A stretch of 64,000 nt of DNA, taken from Dyadobacter soli (GTDB lineage Bacteria; Bacteroidota; Bacteroidia; Cytophagales; Spirosomataceae). This document shows, piece after piece, positions 1-8,700 of the stretch (position 1 is its first letter; each line of letters starts with the position of its first letter). A model generated the notes under the pieces. That model made no database searches and was not told the DNA's origin. It worked only from the letters and a program-made list of their open reading frames with translations. Both the position numbers and the translations under genes were made by a program. The DNA lies in assembly GCF_900101885.1 (NCBI RefSeq), contig NZ_FNAN01000013.1, positions 62,001 to 126,000 of the forward strand. Reading direction: 5' to 3'.

Positions 1-2489
1 AAAAACCTTACCGTTACCTGGATTTTCATTACAAATATGCCAATGGCGAGCGCCCGTTCCAGCTGGATGAGTCGTCGGCCTACTGGGGCGGTCTGCCGCT
101 GGATGCCGGTGTGAAGGAGGTTCAATGGAATGCGCCGCTGGATGCAGACGGCAAGCCGATCGCTACCGAGCTGAAATCTTATAAGCATAATATGAAGAAC
201 TTCCTTCAAACAGGAATCACTTCTACCAATAACCTCACCGTTTCCGGCTCGACAGACAAGGCTACTTACCGCGTGTCGTATAACAATATGAGCAACCGCG
301 GATTGATCCCCAATTCGGATTTGTACCGTAACTCACTGAGCTCGGCGCTGACATTCGATATGTCGAAAAATCTGAAACTGAGCACGAATATCAACTTCGT
401 ACGCTCGAACTCCAACAGCCGCCCGCAAACCTCGGAGCGCGATGGTAACCCGTTGCAGGCCGTTTACTACTCACCAAGCTACGATATCCGCGATCTGAAA
501 GGCGTATGGAAGCCGGGCCGGGAGGAAATAGAGCAGCTTACAGTGGCGCCGGGTGAAACGGACAACCCTTATTTTCTGGCAAAACACCTCACCAATGCCT
601 ACACGCGGGACCGCCTGTACGGAAACCTGAAACTCGACTGGACGATTGCTCCCGGCCTGACCGCATTTGTGCGCTACGCGCATGATATGTACGACGAAGA
701 CCGCGAGACGAAGATTCCGTGGAGCTACAAAAGCATGGCCAAAGGGGGTTATTACCTCGAAAACGTAGGTCGCAATGAAGGTAATGCCGACTTTCTCGTG
801 ACCAAGGCTATCAAGGCCGGTGATTTCGATATCAGCATTTCCGGTGGTGGTAACATCATGAAACAGAAAGGAAATAACTCCAACCTTGGCGGCCGCGACC
901 TTTCGGTGCCGGGCTTGTACAATATCTCCAATATCCCGGTAGCTAACCGTGTAGTAGGCAATGGCAGCTACAAAAAAGCAATTTACAGCTTGTACGCATT
1001 GAGTTCTATTGGTTTCAAAAACCAGCTTTACCTCGATTTGACCGCACGTAACGACTGGTCGAGTACATTGCCCGAAGCGAACCGTTCGTATTTCTATCCG
1101 TCTGCATCGCTTAGCTGGCTGGCCAGCAGCACATTTAATATGCCGTCGTACATCACGATGCTGAAATTCCGCGGAGGCTGGGCGCAGGTGGGTAATGATA
1201 CCGATCCGTATCAGTTGTATCCCAATTTGGGAACCGGCAACTGGGGTAACCTCGTTACCGCCAATCTGGGTGGAACGTTGCTCAACCCTACATTGCTGCC
1301 CGAGATCGCGACGTCTACGGAAGGTGGTCTCGACCTGAATATGTTCAACAATCGCCTGCGTTTCGACCTGACTTACTACGACCGCGCGAATACCAACCAG
1401 ATTTTCACCGTTCCAATGGCTCCTTCGACAGGCTGGGAGAGCAAGAATATCAATGCCGGTAAGCTCGTAAGCCGCGGCTGGGAGATCGGGATCGGCGGTA
1501 CGCCCATCAGCAACCTCAATGGCTGGACCTTGGATGTGAATGCGAATTTTAGCCGCAACCGTGTGACTGTGAAGGAATTGGCTCCTAACTTCCCCTATTT
1601 CGAACAATGGGGCGAAAACGGCGCGGGCGCTTACACCTACGTAGGCGAGCAGATCGGCAACATTTACAGCCGCGGCTTCGCTACCGTTACCGACCCGAAT
1701 TCGCCGTACTATCGCTGGCCGATCGTTGCTTATGATGGTGAAGGAGGCGATATGGACTGGCAGTCGCTCGGTGGCCGCGAGAACAACGTCAAAGTAGGTA
1801 ACTACAACCCCGACTTCATGGTGGGCGGCCAGGTTAACCTCTCTTATAAACGCTTCTCGCTCGGTTTGAGCCTCGATTGGCGCCAGGGTGGTGAATTTAT
1901 GTCGTTCACCTATCGCTACGGAGAGTCCGACTGGAAATCACAGCGCCAGCTCGACAACCTGATCCCGGGTAGCCTTTATTCGCCGGATCAGCTGGTGGCA
2001 ATGCTGAAATCGGATCCTGAAAAATACATTATTCCTAAAAATGGAAACTTCCCGCGCGTAGGTGGGCACACTGCTGCAACCGGTGGTTTCGGAGCGGATG
2101 GCGACGGTGCATTCATCCCGGGTGTTTGGGAAGACAAAGACGGCAATTACCACGAATGGCTAGGTGGTGCCGGTACCAAATACATGCCGATCACAGCCAT
2201 GTATCCTTGGAGTTTCAACCAGCAGGTTACTTTTGACGCGTCGTTCGTTAAATTGCGCGAAATCACATTGACCTACAAAATCCCGATGCTTTTCAATGCG
2301 GTACGCAATGCGAGCTTGTCGGTTTACACCCGGAACATCATGCTCTGGAACGCGGCCAAAATCGGTATCGACCCCGAGCGGGCATTCTGGGCCGACCCAA
2401 GCAAGGGCGGGTTCCGTCAGGGTATCGAGCGCCAGAACGTAATGCCATGGACGATTCCTTTCGGTTTCAAGCTCAATTTCGATTTCTGA
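1..2489 (+). CDS. SusC/RagA-family TonB-dependent outer-membrane receptor, 5' end outside window
   Basis: The reading frame is open from the left edge, so only the C-terminal part (about 829 residues) is present; the signal peptide, carboxypeptidase-like domain and plug lie upstream of the window. What remains is the beta-barrel: alternating aromatic/polar strands, the phrase LTARNDWSSTLP that is typical of SusC barrels, and a C-terminus ending in an aromatic residue (FGFKLNFDF), as expected for outer-membrane insertion. SusC proteins pair with a SusD lipoprotein to import oligomers with TonB energy; the susD gene follows 23 bp downstream. The first ATG or GTG inside the frame (GTG at 111) is not a real start, because coding sequence clearly continues upstream of it. 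Family assignment is firm; the substrate is unknown. Confidence 0.95.
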   Translation, partial: KPYRYLDFHYKYANGERPFQLDESSAYWGGLPLDAGVKEVQWNAPLDADGKPIATELKSYKHNMKNFLQTGITSTNNLTVSGSTDKATYRVSYNNMSNRGLIPNSDLYRNSLSSALTFDMSKNLKLSTNINFVRSNSNSRPQTSERDGNPLQAVYYSPSYDIRDLKGVWKPGREEIEQLTVAPGETDNPYFLAKHLTNAYTRDRLYGNLKLDWTIAPGLTAFVRYAHDMYDEDRETKIPWSYKSMAKGGYYLENVGRNEGNADFLVTKAIKAGDFDISISGGGNIMKQKGNNSNLGGRDLSVPGLYNISNIPVANRVVGNGSYKKAIYSLYALSSIGFKNQLYLDLTARNDWSSTLPEANRSYFYPSASLSWLASSTFNMPSYITMLKFRGGWAQVGNDTDPYQLYPNLGTGNWGNLVTANLGGTLLNPTLLPEIATSTEGGLDLNMFNNRLRFDLTYYDRANTNQIFTVPMAPSTGWESKNINAGKLVSRGWEIGIGGTPISNLNGWTLDVNANFSRNRVTVKELAPNFPYFEQWGENGAGAYTYVGEQIGNIYSRGFATVTDPNSPYYRWPIVAYDGEGGDMDWQSLGGRENNVKVGNYNPDFMVGGQVNLSYKRFSLGLSLDWRQGGEFMSFTYRYGESDWKSQRQLDNLIPGSLYSPDQLVAMLKSDPEKYIIPKNGNFPRVGGHTAATGGFGADGDGAFIPGVWEDKDGNYHEWLGGAGTKYMPITAMYPWSFNQQVTFDASFVKLREITLTYKIPMLFNAVRNASLSVYTRNIMLWNAAKIGIDPERAFWADPSKGGFRQGIERQNVMPWTIPFGFKLNFDF

Positions 2490-2512
2490 TCCATTCCTGA
2501 AAATTCAAAGCG

Positions 2513-4225
2513 ATGAAAATCTTTAAATATATTCCCAAAATCGTTCTCGTACTGGCCGTGCTGCTGGCTTCGTCCTGCAAGGAAGACCTGACGGAAATCA
2601 ACGAAAACCCGAACGGTGTCGATCCGAACACCGCCAATCCGAACCTGCTCATGCCGACCGTCATGACCGGCGTGGGCACACAGTACCTGAAACTGGGCTA
2701 CGGCCGCATTGCCGGCGTAGTGCAGCACACGCAGGAAGATGCCTGGAAAGACGGCTTCAACGATTACAACTGGACCGAGGAAGACGACGAATGGAAAGCA
2801 TGGTATGGCTTTCTCCGCAACAACGACCTGCTCTACAAGCGATCGACCGAACTGGGTTTTACCTTCCACCAGGCCGTTGCGCTTACCATGAGGGCATTCA
2901 TCTTCGGCACCATCGCCGACCTTTGGGGCGATGCGCCCTATACCAATGCATTGAAGGGTGATGCGGGCGAAATGCTCCCGGCATTCGACAGCCAGGAGGT
3001 GATTTACAAAGGCATTATCGAAGACCTGAAACAGGCTTCTTCGCTCTTCGCTACCGCCGACGTTTCTACTTATGCGCCGGGTTATGATGTGTATTACAAT
3101 GGCGATAAGCTGAAATGGCAGAAATTTACCAACTCGCTGCTGCTGCGCTACTACATGAGGGTTTCTTCCAAATTACCCGATGTTGCCAAAGCGGGTATCG
3201 AGCAGATTTATACTTCGGGTATTTACCTGAAAGAAGCTTCCGACGACGCGGTAATGGATTACATCGGTGCGGCTTCGGGTGATTCGTGGCCGACCGCCAT
3301 TGCATTCGACGTGAGCCAGTCGAACTGGCGGAGAAGAAGACCTGCCGCGACGTTGGTCAACAGCATGTCCGCAAGCAACGACCCGCGCATGAAAGTGTGG
3401 TTTCAGCCGGTACACATACGCTGGGTGTCGGACGCGACGCTTAAAACGGGTATGGACGAGTTTGTTCGCAAAAATGGCGTAATCCAGAGTGGCGTAAAAT
3501 CGCTCACCGAACAGGAATTGCGCGAGCAGATTGCCGCCGGCCATAAATTTACCCGTCATTTCAACCCGACTTTGTATAAGCCAACACGCGCCGACCTGTT
3601 CAACGGGCCATTGAATCCTAATGAATATGTAGGTATCCCTGCCGGAATGATCGACCCTACCTATTATAACGAGAACCCGACGACCGGTCAGCAGGTGCAG
3701 AACCAGCACGCGTCGCAGCTCAGCTACGATTACCAGGGCTCCAAAGGCGGCTTGTTGAAAGCGCGGCTCGCTTCCGCGGCTGAAACGGCGTTCATTCTGG
3801 CGGAAGCGGCACAAAAAGGCTGGGCAGCAGGCGGTGCGGAGGTACATTATAATAATGGTATCAAACAATCGCTGCAAACCTGGGGCGTGGCCGATCAATA
3901 CGACGCCTATGTGAAAGCAGTAGCCTACAAAGGCACGCTGGCGCAAATCCTGGAACAGAAATGGATCGCAAGCTGGACTGCCGCGACGGAAGCGTGGTTC
4001 GACTACCGGCGCACCGCATTGCCTGCATTGGTACCGGGTCTGGCCCCTGCTTCGCGTGCATTGCCGCTCCGTTTCATTTACAGCAACAACGAATTGAACA
4101 ACAACGGCGACAATACCCGCAGCGCGATCGATAAGCTGGAAGAGACCAATTTCTCCGGTCCGCGCAAGAAAAACAGCCAGTGGTCTAAACCGTGGCTGGT
4201 GCAGGGGACGGGGAAACCCTGGTAG
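2513..4225 (+). CDS. SusD/RagB-family nutrient-binding outer-membrane lipoprotein
   Basis: 570 residues. The N-terminus is a lipoprotein signal (hydrophobic stretch, lipobox LASSC with Cys22), followed by the SusD-type start LTEINENPNG. TPR-like helices carry the conserved WGDAPYTNAL segment around residues 140-150. SusD proteins sit on top of the SusC barrel at the cell surface and capture the ligand. The gene lies 23 bp after the upstream susC, so the two are co-transcribed and form one transporter. No hydrolase follows before the terminator at about 4.4 kb, so the pair is not visibly part of a polysaccharide utilization locus on this side; enzymes could lie upstream of the window. Confidence 0.95.
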   Translation: MKIFKYIPKIVLVLAVLLASSCKEDLTEINENPNGVDPNTANPNLLMPTVMTGVGTQYLKLGYGRIAGVVQHTQEDAWKDGFNDYNWTEEDDEWKAWYGFLRNNDLLYKRSTELGFTFHQAVALTMRAFIFGTIADLWGDAPYTNALKGDAGEMLPAFDSQEVIYKGIIEDLKQASSLFATADVSTYAPGYDVYYNGDKLKWQKFTNSLLLRYYMRVSSKLPDVAKAGIEQIYTSGIYLKEASDDAVMDYIGAASGDSWPTAIAFDVSQSNWRRRRPAATLVNSMSASNDPRMKVWFQPVHIRWVSDATLKTGMDEFVRKNGVIQSGVKSLTEQELREQIAAGHKFTRHFNPTLYKPTRADLFNGPLNPNEYVGIPAGMIDPTYYNENPTTGQQVQNQHASQLSYDYQGSKGGLLKARLASAAETAFILAEAAQKGWAAGGAEVHYNNGIKQSLQTWGVADQYDAYVKAVAYKGTLAQILEQKWIASWTAATEAWFDYRRTALPALVPGLAPASRALPLRFIYSNNELNNNGDNTRSAIDKLEETNFSGPRKKNSQWSKPWLVQGTGKPW

Positions 4226-4383
4226 AATGAGTTTCCGGGTCCGGTTGAAATTTTTCATCCCACGTTTCCGGATGTTCGCCCCATGGTAAGGGTTATTTGC
4301 CCCATACTATCGAATTAATTATGCTGAAATCACGGAGTTTGGCGTAATTGCCGGTGACAATGAATAATCCAGCACCCGTTTTT

Positions 4384-4418
4384 GAAAGCGGCCTTTTTCG
4401 GAGGGTCGCTTTCTTTTT
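4384..4418 (+). terminator. Rho-independent terminator after the first susCD pair
   Basis: Stem GAAAGCG / CGCTTTC, extended by a G-U pair and two C-G pairs, followed directly by a run of T. It lies about 160 bp after the susD stop. It argues against the longer in-frame start of the following gene, because that start would place the terminator inside coding sequence. Confidence 0.8.
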
Positions 4419-4450
4419 TGCAACTTTGCGCCGTAGCATTGTCCATTTGC

Positions 4451-5356
4451 ATGTTCCCGATTGCTTTTCACCCTGTTTTTAAATACCCTGTTCCGGAAGG
4501 CCACCGCTTTCCGATGGACAAATATGAATTGCTCCCTTTGCAGCTTCTTCGGGAAGGAATTGCGGAGGAATCCGATTTTTTTAGTCCCGAACCGATTGAC
4601 ATGCCTCCCGTGTACGCGGTGCACGAACGCGCGTACGCCGACCGCTTTATGGCAGGCACGCTCAGCCGCCAGGAAATACGCCGCATTGGCTTCGAGCAAA
4701 CGCCCCTGCTCGTCGAGCGGGAGCTCCGCATTGCGCGAGGAACGGTCGACGGTGCGCTTAAAGCATTTGAAACAGGCATCGCATTCAACATTGCGGGCGG
4801 TACCCACCACGCCTCGCGTGACGCAGGCGAGGGTTTCTGCATGATCAACGACCACGCCGTTGCCGCGCAGTACCTGGTGGACCACGGCAAGGCCAGCCAG
4901 GTGCTCATAGTCGATCTCGACGTGCACCAGGGCAACGGTACCGCCGACATTTTTACCGGCGAACCCCGCGTTTTCACATTTTCCATGCATGCGAAGAACA
5001 ACTATCCTTTTCGCAAAAAGCAAAGCGATCTTGATGTAGAGTTGGCGGATCGTACCGACGACAGTACCTATTTGAAACTTCTCGCAGACACGCTACCAGG
5101 CCTCATCGACCGCGTTAAGCCCGACTTCATCTTCTACCAGGCCGGTGTCGACATTCTCGCCACGGACAAGCTCGGCAGGCTCTCGTGCACCATCTCCGGT
5201 TGCCGCCAGCGCGACGAAATGGTGTTCCAAACGGCGAAGGAGCACGGTATCCCGGTGCAATGCAGCATGGGCGGCGGCTATTCGCCCCATATCAAAACGA
5301 TCATCGATGCGCATGCGAATACTTACCGGGTGGCGCGGCAGGTATTTTGTTTTTGA
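4451..5356 (+). CDS. Histone deacetylase / acetoin utilization (AcuC-like) family deacetylase
   Basis: 301 residues from the ATG at 4451. This start gives the N-terminus MFPIAFHPVFKYPVPEGHRF, which matches where bacterial family members begin; the longer frame from 4382 overlaps a terminator and was rejected. Zinc-deacetylase motifs are all present: GGTHHASRDAGEGFC with the tandem His pair near residue 118, the DLDVHQGNGT zinc ligands near residues 155-158, AGVDILATDKLG with the third Asp near 232, and the GGGYSPH loop near the C-terminus. The family removes acetyl groups from lysine or small amines in the cytoplasm. It stands alone between a terminator and a long intergenic region, so the genomic context does not reveal the substrate. 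Confidence 0.93.
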   Translation: MFPIAFHPVFKYPVPEGHRFPMDKYELLPLQLLREGIAEESDFFSPEPIDMPPVYAVHERAYADRFMAGTLSRQEIRRIGFEQTPLLVERELRIARGTVDGALKAFETGIAFNIAGGTHHASRDAGEGFCMINDHAVAAQYLVDHGKASQVLIVDLDVHQGNGTADIFTGEPRVFTFSMHAKNNYPFRKKQSDLDVELADRTDDSTYLKLLADTLPGLIDRVKPDFIFYQAGVDILATDKLGRLSCTISGCRQRDEMVFQTAKEHGIPVQCSMGGGYSPHIKTIIDAHANTYRVARQVFCF

Positions 5357-5764
5357 TAGAAATTGTACAAAACTAATATTTCGGATACTCTTCCGAACCG
5401 CTTTCAATGCACCTGGCATCGGAAGCGGTCAATCCAAGTACCTTTTGGTAACTAAAAACGGGCGTATTGTTCAGCGCAAAATTGCCCCAGTGCGGGCCGA
5501 ATATTCAGCCTTCGGAACCAGCTTCTTTGAACACTATTTTTTACCGTAAACGGGCCTTGAAATAATGTAAGCGGGAAAGTTCAGGACCTGCCCGCAACAG
5601 CTATCGTGCTGAGTGGCACAGGCGAATGGGTACTTCAAGTATTTTGGTTGATCAGGCAAGTTTTTCTACTGAAAAACAAATAGTTATATAGGGTTTGAAA
5701 TATTTAAAAAAGGGTTACATTCGATATTTAGAAGTAAAATTTGACCCAATCATTCCTCCTCTAT
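5357..5764. other. Intergenic region, no gene recognised
   Basis: No convincing gene in about 400 bp. An imperfect inverted repeat (ACCGCTTTC at 5397-5405 and GGAAGCGGT at 5421-5429) could form a hairpin after the deacetylase gene, but no T run follows. The right end is AT-rich and carries a possible promoter for the S8 peptidase. Confidence 0.5.
5694..5723 (+). promoter_or_regulatory. Possible Bacteroidota-type promoter for the S8 peptidase
   Basis: TTTG at 5694-5697 (-33 element) is followed after 18 bp by TACATTCG at 5716-5723, one mismatch from the -7 consensus TAnnTTTG. It lies about 45 bp before the chosen start codon. Pattern match only. Confidence 0.4.
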
Positions 5765-8700
5765 ATGCACATGTTGAAGTATCGCTGCGCCCTCGTAGTA
5801 GTTCTACTGGTACAGCAACTAACTAACGTTACGGCCCAGGATAATAGGGCTTACAATGTCTATCTCAGAAGTGGTACAATCGCGCCGCCGCCCACCTTCG
5901 AACTCACTCGAACGCGCGAAAATAAGACGGCGAGGGTTGCCGCTGATGATAGTGTCAAATTTGTAATAATCCAATTTTTCAAAATTCCGGAAGAGCCGGC
6001 CATAGGGTTGCTGAACAACGCTGGCATTACCCTGCTGGATTACATTCCCGAAAACGCCTACACGGCCGTCGTGCATGGTGATCCCGACCGTAACGTGTTG
6101 CAGGCAGCGGGAGCAAGGGCCATCCTGGAACTGGAACCCGAGCAGAAGATCCAGGCCGCATTGCTCGGGCCCGACCTGCCTGCGCACGCAATGCGCGAGG
6201 CCGGGAAAGTGGATGTGCGGATCAGTTATGTGAAAACATTGACCCGTGCTGCATTGTCGGAGGCGCTCGGCAAACAACAGGTTCAGCTGCTATCCGACGA
6301 TTTGGGCGCTTACCAGATTGTGGAAGCACGGGTGCCGGTCGACGGGCTGCGTGCGCTGGCAGGTATGCCGTGGGTCCAGTATATTGAAGCCGTGCCGCCA
6401 CCCGAGGAATTGCTCAACGACCGGAGCCAGGCCGCGTCCCGCGCCAACTTGCTCGCGTCGGCACTGCCCGGGCAGCGGCAGCTCAGTGGCGACGGCGTGG
6501 TAGTAGGGATCGGCGATAGCGGGAACCTGCTGGATCACATCGATGTGAGTACAAAGGTTCTCAGCTATGACAATCAAAGCACCTACTGGCATGGCCTGCA
6601 CGTTGCCGGTACGGTGGCAGGTGGGGGTATTATGAATGAAAAATACAAAGGCTATGCGCCGAAGGCTTCATTGATCAAACGTACCAACTCCGAAATATGG
6701 AAGCAGGCGCCGGCGCTTGTGCGTGATTACGGGATGGTGGTCACCAACAATTCATACGGCGGCAGCGTATGCCCGGATTTCGGATCCTACTCGTTCGATT
6801 CCTATGTCCTCGACCGCCAGGCCAGCGAACTGCCCAATTTGCAACATGTATTTGCCGTAGGTAATAGCGGTAATGTAGCACCTTGCGAAGGTTCCGTGGC
6901 AGGTTTTGGCAATGTCATCGGAGGGAATATTTCATCAAAAAACGTGATCAGCACCGGTTTCCTGGAAACCGATGGCATTATTGTCACCTCGTCCAGCAAA
7001 GGGCCTACCAAGGACGGGCGTATCAAGCCGGAGGTTACCGCACGCGGAAGCGGCATCTACTCAACACTTCCCGGAAATACCTACGACGACGCCTGGGGCA
7101 GCAGCATGGCGTCCCCGGCCGTAACGGGCGGACTGGCATTGCTGTACCAGCGTTACCGGCAACTGAATGGCGGTAACAATCCCAGGAATATGCTCATGAA
7201 AGCATTGATCTGCAACGGCGCGACGGACAAGGGATTGCCGGGGCCGGATTTTTCCTATGGTTTCGGTGTGATGAACCTGTTGCGGTCGGTTTCGATGATG
7301 GAGAAAGGGCAGTACTTCAATGGCAGAGTGACCAGGGAGAGCAAGGACGGGTACGAAATCTCAGTACCGTCGAATACGGCGCTGGTGAAGGTGATGTTAT
7401 ACTGGAACGACGCCCCGCCGGCGGTGATTACAGGAAAGACCCTGGTAAACGACCTGGAACTCAGAGTGGTCAAGTTGGGTAATGTCGAAATACAGCCTTC
7501 GTTTCCCAGGGCGGCTAACCCGCTGGCTGCTGCGGAGCCGGGCGTCGATAGTGTTAATAATGTAGAACAGATCGTGCTCGAAGCGCCGGCGGCCGGTAAC
7601 TATGTCATCAATGTATCGGGCAGAAAGGTGCCCAGCGGGCCGCAGGAGTACTTTTTGGTGTACGATATTATTGAAACTTCTGCCGTACTCACGCATCCCG
7701 TCGGAGGAGAACGTTTTACGAGAGGCGATGTGATCGATATTTCCTGGGATAGTTACGGGAATGCGACCAGCACATTCGCGGTGGCCTATTCCCTCAATGA
7801 TGGCGCTACCTGGACCAATATCAACACATCTGTGCCCGCAAGTACCAACCAGCTCAGCTGGACAGTACCCAACGCCTCCACCACGACCGCCAAAATCCGC
7901 ATTACCCAAAACAGTACCGGGGTTGTAAGAGAGAGCAGCGCGTTTTCGATCATGGGCATACCGGTGATCACCCTGCAAGCCAGCCAGTGCGAAACCTATG
8001 CTGCCGTGCAATGGACGGCGGTTAGCGGCGCTACCGATTATGAGGTAATGCGCCTGCAAGGCCAGGAAATGCGGCCGGTAGGCGTTACCACCGAATTGAA
8101 ATACGTACTGAGCGGGCTCTCACGGGATTCTACCTATTACATTTCCGTTAGACCGCGCAAAAACGGCATTCCGGGCCGGAGGGCGGTGGCTATCAGCCGG
8201 AAACCCGATTCGGGCACTTGCGAGGGCTTCATCTCGGATGGCGACCTGGCCGTCGATGCGATAACCGCTCCCGCCAGCTCCGGCAGGTTGCTGACGTCCA
8301 CCAGCCTGGGTGAGTCGCAGTTTGTCAAGATCCGGCTGAGGAACTTGGACGATCTGCCCGTGACCCAGTCCTTTCAGGTAGGCTACGCCGTCGGCAACGG
8401 GGCTGTACACTGGGAAACGGTGAATACGGATGTTGCTGCCAACAATTATCTGGATTACACTTTTATACAACCCATCGACATGCGTAATGCAGGTTCGTAC
8501 CCGCTTACGGTGCAGGTGAAGCTGGAAGGCGACCAGGTGGCAACGAATAATCAGAAATCGGCCGTGATCCGGCAACTCGCCAATGCGCCCGTAAGCCTGC
8601 CGTTTGCCGACGATCTCGAATCGCTGCAAAGTGCGGAACTGTATGCCAATACAATGGGTGTCGGCGGTAGCGAGCGCTATGATTTCTCCCAGGGGCGCGA

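Noticed and set aside
4382..4450. Longer start of the deacetylase gene at 4382
   Set aside because: It runs through a clear terminator hairpin, and the added residues do not resemble the family N-terminus.
5450..5560. Short minus-strand open stretch reading HWGNFALNNTPVFSYQKV, possibly a gene remnant
   Set aside because: Only about 40 codons between stops, no recognised family and no flanking similarity; it may be chance.
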